DNA of 64,000 bases, from contig MNTT01000015.1 of the NCBI GenBank assembly GCA_001917135.1, positions 295,040 through 359,039 of the forward strand. Reading direction: 5' to 3'. A program made the translations under genes and the position numbers. The notes beneath the pieces were generated by a model that saw only the letters and a list, made by a program, of their open reading frames with translations, did not search any database and was not told the origin of the DNA. This document shows, in pieces, positions 61,055 to 64,000 of the stretch. The DNA is from Acetobacter sp. 46_36 (GTDB lineage: Bacteria; Pseudomonadota; Alphaproteobacteria; RF32; CAG-239). Numbering within the stretch: the stretch's first letter is position 1; the number at the start of each line of letters is the position of its first letter.

Positions 61055-62500
61055 TTATCCCACGCTTCCCTCAAGCGAGATGTCAATCAGCTTTGCCGCC
61101 TCAACCGCAAACTCCATTGGCAGCTTTTGCATAACTTCTTTGCAAAAGCCGTTAACGATAAGGCTGACCGCGTCTTCTTCGGAAAGGCCGCGCTGTTTGC
61201 AGTAAAACAACTGTTCCTCGCTGATTTTTGAAGTCGTCGCTTCATGTTCCAGAATGGCGGAATTATTGCTGTTTTCTATGTACGGAACGGTATGCGAACC
61301 GCAGGTCTGCCCGATAAGCAGGCTGTCGCATTGCGAATAGTTGCGCGCATTGTCGGCATTCTTTCCGACCTTGACCAGCCCGCGGTAAGTCTGGTTTGAA
61401 AATCCCGCCGAAATCCCTTTGGAAATAATTTTGGAACTGGTGTTCTTTCCCAGATGAATCATCTTTGTCCCGGTGTCAGCCTGTTGCTTGTTGTTAGTAA
61501 TGGCAACGGAATAAAACTCGCCTTTTGAATTGTCGCCTTTTAAGACACAGGACGGGTATTTCCAGGTTATGGCGGAACCTGTCTCCACCTGCGTCCACGA
61601 AACTTTGGCGTTATCGCCGTCGCACAACGCACGCTTTGTAACAAAGTTATAAACGCCGCCTTTGCCGTCCTTGTCGCCGGGGTACCAGTTCTGCACGGTA
61701 GAATATTTGACTTCTGCATCTTTATGCACCACAATTTCCACAATCGCCGCGTGCAACTGGTTTTCGTCGCGCTGTGGTGCCGTGCAGCCTTCAAGGTAGG
61801 AAACGTAGCTGCCTTCATCGGCAACAATCAGCGTCCGTTCAAACTGTCCGGTATTTTTTGCGTTGATGCGGAAATAAGTAGAAAGCTCCATCGGGCATTT
61901 GACCCCTTTGGGAATATACACAAACGAACCGTCGGTAAAAACGGCCGAATTGAGAGCTGCGAAAAAATTATCGGTGTATGGCACGACCGACCCCAGATAC
62001 TTCCTGACCAAATCGGGGTGTTCTTTAACCGCCTCGGATATGGAACAGAAAATAATCCCTTGTTTTCTGAGCTGCGCTTTGTAAGTTGTTGCCACCGATA
62101 CGCTGTCAAACACGGCGTCAACTGCAACCACGCCGGCCAAAACTTCCTGCTCTTTCAGCGGAATGCCGAGCTTGTTGTATGTTTCCAGGAGCTTCGGGTC
62201 AACCTCGTCAAGGCTTTTGGGCTTAACGGCCTGTTTCGGTGCCGAGTAATAATATAAATCCTGATAGTCTACCGGCTCATAGCTCAGCTTTGCCCATGTC
62301 GGCTCTGTCATCGTCAGCCATTTCCGATAGGCTTTGAGCCGGGAATCCAAAAGCCACTCCGGCTCTTCCTTTTTTTGTGAGATTAACCGGATGATGTCTT
62401 CATTCAGCCCTTTGGGGGCAATATCGGACGCAATGTCCGTTACAAAGCCGAATTTATAGTTGTCGCCGCTTTCATCGGCAATATTGGGCAGGCTGCTCAT
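61055..62500 (-). CDS. sufB: Fe-S assembly scaffold SufB
   Basis: 481 residues. SufB works with SufC and SufD as the scaffold on which Fe-S clusters are built. Motifs: FCSISEAVKEHPDLVRKYLG, FVYIPKGVKCPMELSTYFRIN (short: IPKGVKCPMELSTYF), YLEGCTAPQRDENQLHAAIVE (short: LEGCTAPQRDENQLHAAI) and SLLIGQTCGSHTVPYIE (conserved Cys). RBS GAGGAAACGG. It stands alone here, away from sufS-sufT-sufE at 45.5-47.6 kb; sufC and sufD are not in the window. Confidence 0.95.
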   Translation of the reverse strand: MSSLPNIADESGDNYKFGFVTDIASDIAPKGLNEDIIRLISQKKEEPEWLLDSRLKAYRKWLTMTEPTWAKLSYEPVDYQDLYYYSAPKQAVKPKSLDEVDPKLLETYNKLGIPLKEQEVLAGVVAVDAVFDSVSVATTYKAQLRKQGIIFCSISEAVKEHPDLVRKYLGSVVPYTDNFFAALNSAVFTDGSFVYIPKGVKCPMELSTYFRINAKNTGQFERTLIVADEGSYVSYLEGCTAPQRDENQLHAAIVEIVVHKDAEVKYSTVQNWYPGDKDGKGGVYNFVTKRALCDGDNAKVSWTQVETGSAITWKYPSCVLKGDNSKGEFYSVAITNNKQQADTGTKMIHLGKNTSSKIISKGISAGFSNQTYRGLVKVGKNADNARNYSQCDSLLIGQTCGSHTVPYIENSNNSAILEHEATTSKISEEQLFYCKQRGLSEEDAVSLIVNGFCKEVMQKLPMEFAVEAAKLIDISLEGSVG

Positions 62501-62607
62501 TGTTCCGTTTCCTCATATTCTGTAATTTACCTTTGTATAAAATAATATGGTGTAAAAATCAAGCCGATAATCTTCACCGTCTTGACGAATCCTCAAATAT
62601 ATAGTTC

Positions 62608-62753
62608 CCGCCGTCTTAACGGATATTTCTGCCGGCAGTCTTCTTTTCTGAGGAATGTTCTGAGAACTCCGTCAGTTTAACGGATATTCCGCCCGGCAGT
62701 TTTCTTCTCTGGTTAATGTTCTGATAATCTCCGCCGGTTTAACCAATATTTAG
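62608..62753. repeat. Tandem 61-62-bp imperfect repeat upstream of the NlpD-like gene
   Basis: Three adjoining units start at 62608, 62669 and 62731. Shared features: CCGYC, then TTAACGGATATT, then CCGGCAG, then TTCTTYTCT, then AATGTTCTGA. The third unit keeps only its first part (CCGCCGGTTTAACCAATATTT). A perfect TATAAT follows at 62763-62768, so the repeats lie directly upstream of the likely promoter of the gene at 62796. The remaining part of 62501-62795 holds the sufB promoter region. Confidence 0.8.
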
Positions 62754-62795
62754 GTATTTTATTATAATACGAAAAGTAATAACAAAGGAAAAACA

Positions 62796-63785
62796 ATGAA
62801 AAAAGTCTGGATTACATTGCTTTTTGTTCCTCTGCTTTTCGGCTGTTATGCCCGAAGCGGTGGGATTCCTCTGTTTAACGGCTATGGCTACAACTATGCT
62901 CCCGGCAGCGTTGTCGTGCAGAAAGGGGATACGTTATACAGCCTTTCCCGCAAATATCAGGTGCCGCTGCGCGGAATGATAGAAGAAAACAATCTCTCTG
63001 CGCCGTATGCTTTGAATATCGGCCAGACGCTCCGCCTGCCGAAACGCCGGACGCACATCGTTGCCAAAGGGGATACGCTGTACGGCATTTCTAAGAAATA
63101 TAACGTGGATATCACCTCTTTGAGCCGCCTGAACGGTTTGGATGAGCCGTACACGCTCAATGTCGGGCAGGCTCTGGCTTTGCCGGGAAGTTTGGCCGGC
63201 AGCGGCAGTTCCGGCGCTTCGTATCAAATAGCGTCTGATTACGGCGGAACGTCAAGCTATTCGTATACTAAAGGGAAGACGGCGGCAAAAAAGGCTTCAA
63301 AAACAACATCGTCGGCACAGAAGAAAACGTCTGTGTCCAAAACCAAAGCCAAACCGGCCGCGAAAGCCATTGCCCGCAAAGCGCCGCGCAAAACCGTGTC
63401 GACATACCGCAAGAGCAAATTTATCTGGCCGGTAAAAGGAACCGTCGTTTCAAATTTCGGCGTTGTCGGCAAAGGGCGCCGCAACGACGGAATAAACATC
63501 AAGGCAGCCACCGGAACTAACGTAAAAGCGGCAGACAAAGGGGTCGTTGCCTATGCCGGCAACGAGCTGAAAGGGTTTGGCAATCTCGTTTTGATAAAAC
63601 ACAGCGATGGCTATATCACCGCGTATGCCCACAATCAGCGTTTGTATGTCAAAAAAGGGCAAAAAGTGTTGCGCGGGGAAAAAATTGCAACGGTAGGCAG
63701 CACCGGCAGCGTAAATTCGCCGCAGTTGCATTTTGAAGTCCGTGCCGGCAAAAAAGCGGTTAACCCTCGGACATATTTGCCGTAA
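62796..63785 (+). CDS. nlpD: NlpD-like lipoprotein with two LysM domains and a degenerate LytM (M23) domain
   Basis: 329 residues. Lipoprotein signal ends LLFGC (Cys17). Two LysM peptidoglycan-binding domains follow (GDTLYSLSRKYQVPLRGMIEEN, GDTLYGISKKYNVDITSLSRLN in shortened form GDTLYSLSRKY, GDTLYGISKKY), a Lys/Ala/Thr-rich linker (about 150-205), then an M23 domain (YAGNELKGFGNLVLIKHS, YAHNQRLYVKKGQ, LHFEVRAGKKAVNPRTYLP; the HxxxD metal pair is replaced, NDGINI). As in NlpD, the enzyme site looks inactive, so it probably activates a cell-wall amidase. RBS AAAGGA. Confidence 0.85.
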   Translation: MKKVWITLLFVPLLFGCYARSGGIPLFNGYGYNYAPGSVVVQKGDTLYSLSRKYQVPLRGMIEENNLSAPYALNIGQTLRLPKRRTHIVAKGDTLYGISKKYNVDITSLSRLNGLDEPYTLNVGQALALPGSLAGSGSSGASYQIASDYGGTSSYSYTKGKTAAKKASKTTSSAQKKTSVSKTKAKPAAKAIARKAPRKTVSTYRKSKFIWPVKGTVVSNFGVVGKGRRNDGINIKAATGTNVKAADKGVVAYAGNELKGFGNLVLIKHSDGYITAYAHNQRLYVKKGQKVLRGEKIATVGSTGSVNSPQLHFEVRAGKKAVNPRTYLP

Positions 63786-63995
63786 AATGTTATTCGCCGT
63801 CATCTTCCGCGCACCTGCTTTCTCCCCGTTCATTCCGCTCCCTCACCCCAGGGCACCGAGTCCTCTCTCGCTTTGTTAGCCGCTGTATACGGGTAAAAAA
63901 GGCTTGCCAAGGGATTAAAAATATGGTAAATTGTTCTATATAAGGCGTAAAAGGCGGCCGTAAAGCCGCATATAACAAGGTCAAAAGAGGCGAAA

Positions 63996-64000
63996 ATGGA
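63996..64000 (+). CDS. Possible start of a further gene at the right edge
   Basis: ATG at 63996 is preceded by AGAGG at good spacing and by promoter-like TTGCCA (63904) and TAAATT (63927), 17 bp apart. Only two codons are inside the window, so the product cannot be told. Confidence 0.35.

Noticed and set aside
1..64000. CRISPR array, IS element, rRNA operon or prophage
   Set aside because: No regularly spaced direct repeats, transposase, integrase or rRNA sequence was seen anywhere in the window.

Overview
The window is AT-rich chromosomal DNA of a Gram-negative bacterium, almost certainly an alphaproteobacterium. Evidence: a type A RNase P RNA, the lpxC-bamD-recN cluster, rluD next to rpoH, a class II aldolase of the 'Calvin' subtype, a GST-fold protein with the C-terminal signature of the divisome protein FzlA, a TPR protein ending in a form common in alphaproteobacteria, and scattered SUF genes. 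The prepilin leader form and small gene islands recall uncultured host-associated or gut alphaproteobacteria; that placement is inference.

Layout. 1-2.5 kb: end of a TPR protein, glmM, an outer-membrane barrel protein. 2.6-6.4 kb: rnpB, lpxC, bamD, recN. 6.5-10.8 kb (minus): an operon of a MinD/ParA-like protein with a degenerate P-loop, a membrane J-domain/SH3-like protein, tgt and a LOG-family gene. 10.8-13.1 kb: an orphan binding protein, fzlA-like gene, small lipoprotein. 13.2-19 kb (minus): an RND efflux operon whose outer-membrane factor is frameshifted. 19-21.1 kb: rpoH and rluD. 21.1-29.2 kb (plus): two small envelope/hypothetical genes, then an accessory operon of a VirD4-type coupling ATPase with four unrecognised proteins. 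29.2-34.2 kb: ligA, a tiny promoter-ORF-terminator unit before a GNAT gene, infC (apparently starting with AUA), fba. 34.3-38.3 kb: small unknown genes, tRNA-Ser(GCU), a TerB-like protein, a lipoprotein and a decayed stretch. 38.3-42.7 kb: glgP and a tolC-like gene. 42.7-47.6 kb (minus): sufS-sufT-sufE followed by a strongly divergent sucC/sucD pair and comF. 47.7-55.5 kb (minus): pyrH-frr-uppS-cdsA-rseP-bamA-lpxD-fabZ, an envelope biogenesis operon. 55.6-59.9 kb (plus): plsY, dprA, topA. 59.9-60.9 kb: an unidentified, highly folded RNA ending in a terminator directly before a prepilin-like gene. 61-64 kb: sufB, a three-copy tandem repeat, and an NlpD-like LysM/M23 lipoprotein.

Most of the window is core biology: envelope assembly (lpxC, lpxD, fabZ, bamA, bamD, rseP, cdsA, uppS, plsY, nlpD), iron-sulfur assembly (sufS/T/E and sufB in separate places), translation and RNA (rnpB, infC, frr, tgt, rluD) and DNA metabolism (recN, ligA, topA, dprA). 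The most unusual items are a SucD-like protein lacking both the phosphohistidine loop and the partner glutamate, the structured RNA before the prepilin gene, the VirD4-like operon with its own promoter and paralogous membrane proteins, the 26-codon mini-unit with possible attenuator geometry, and several inverted repeats placed at operon starts.
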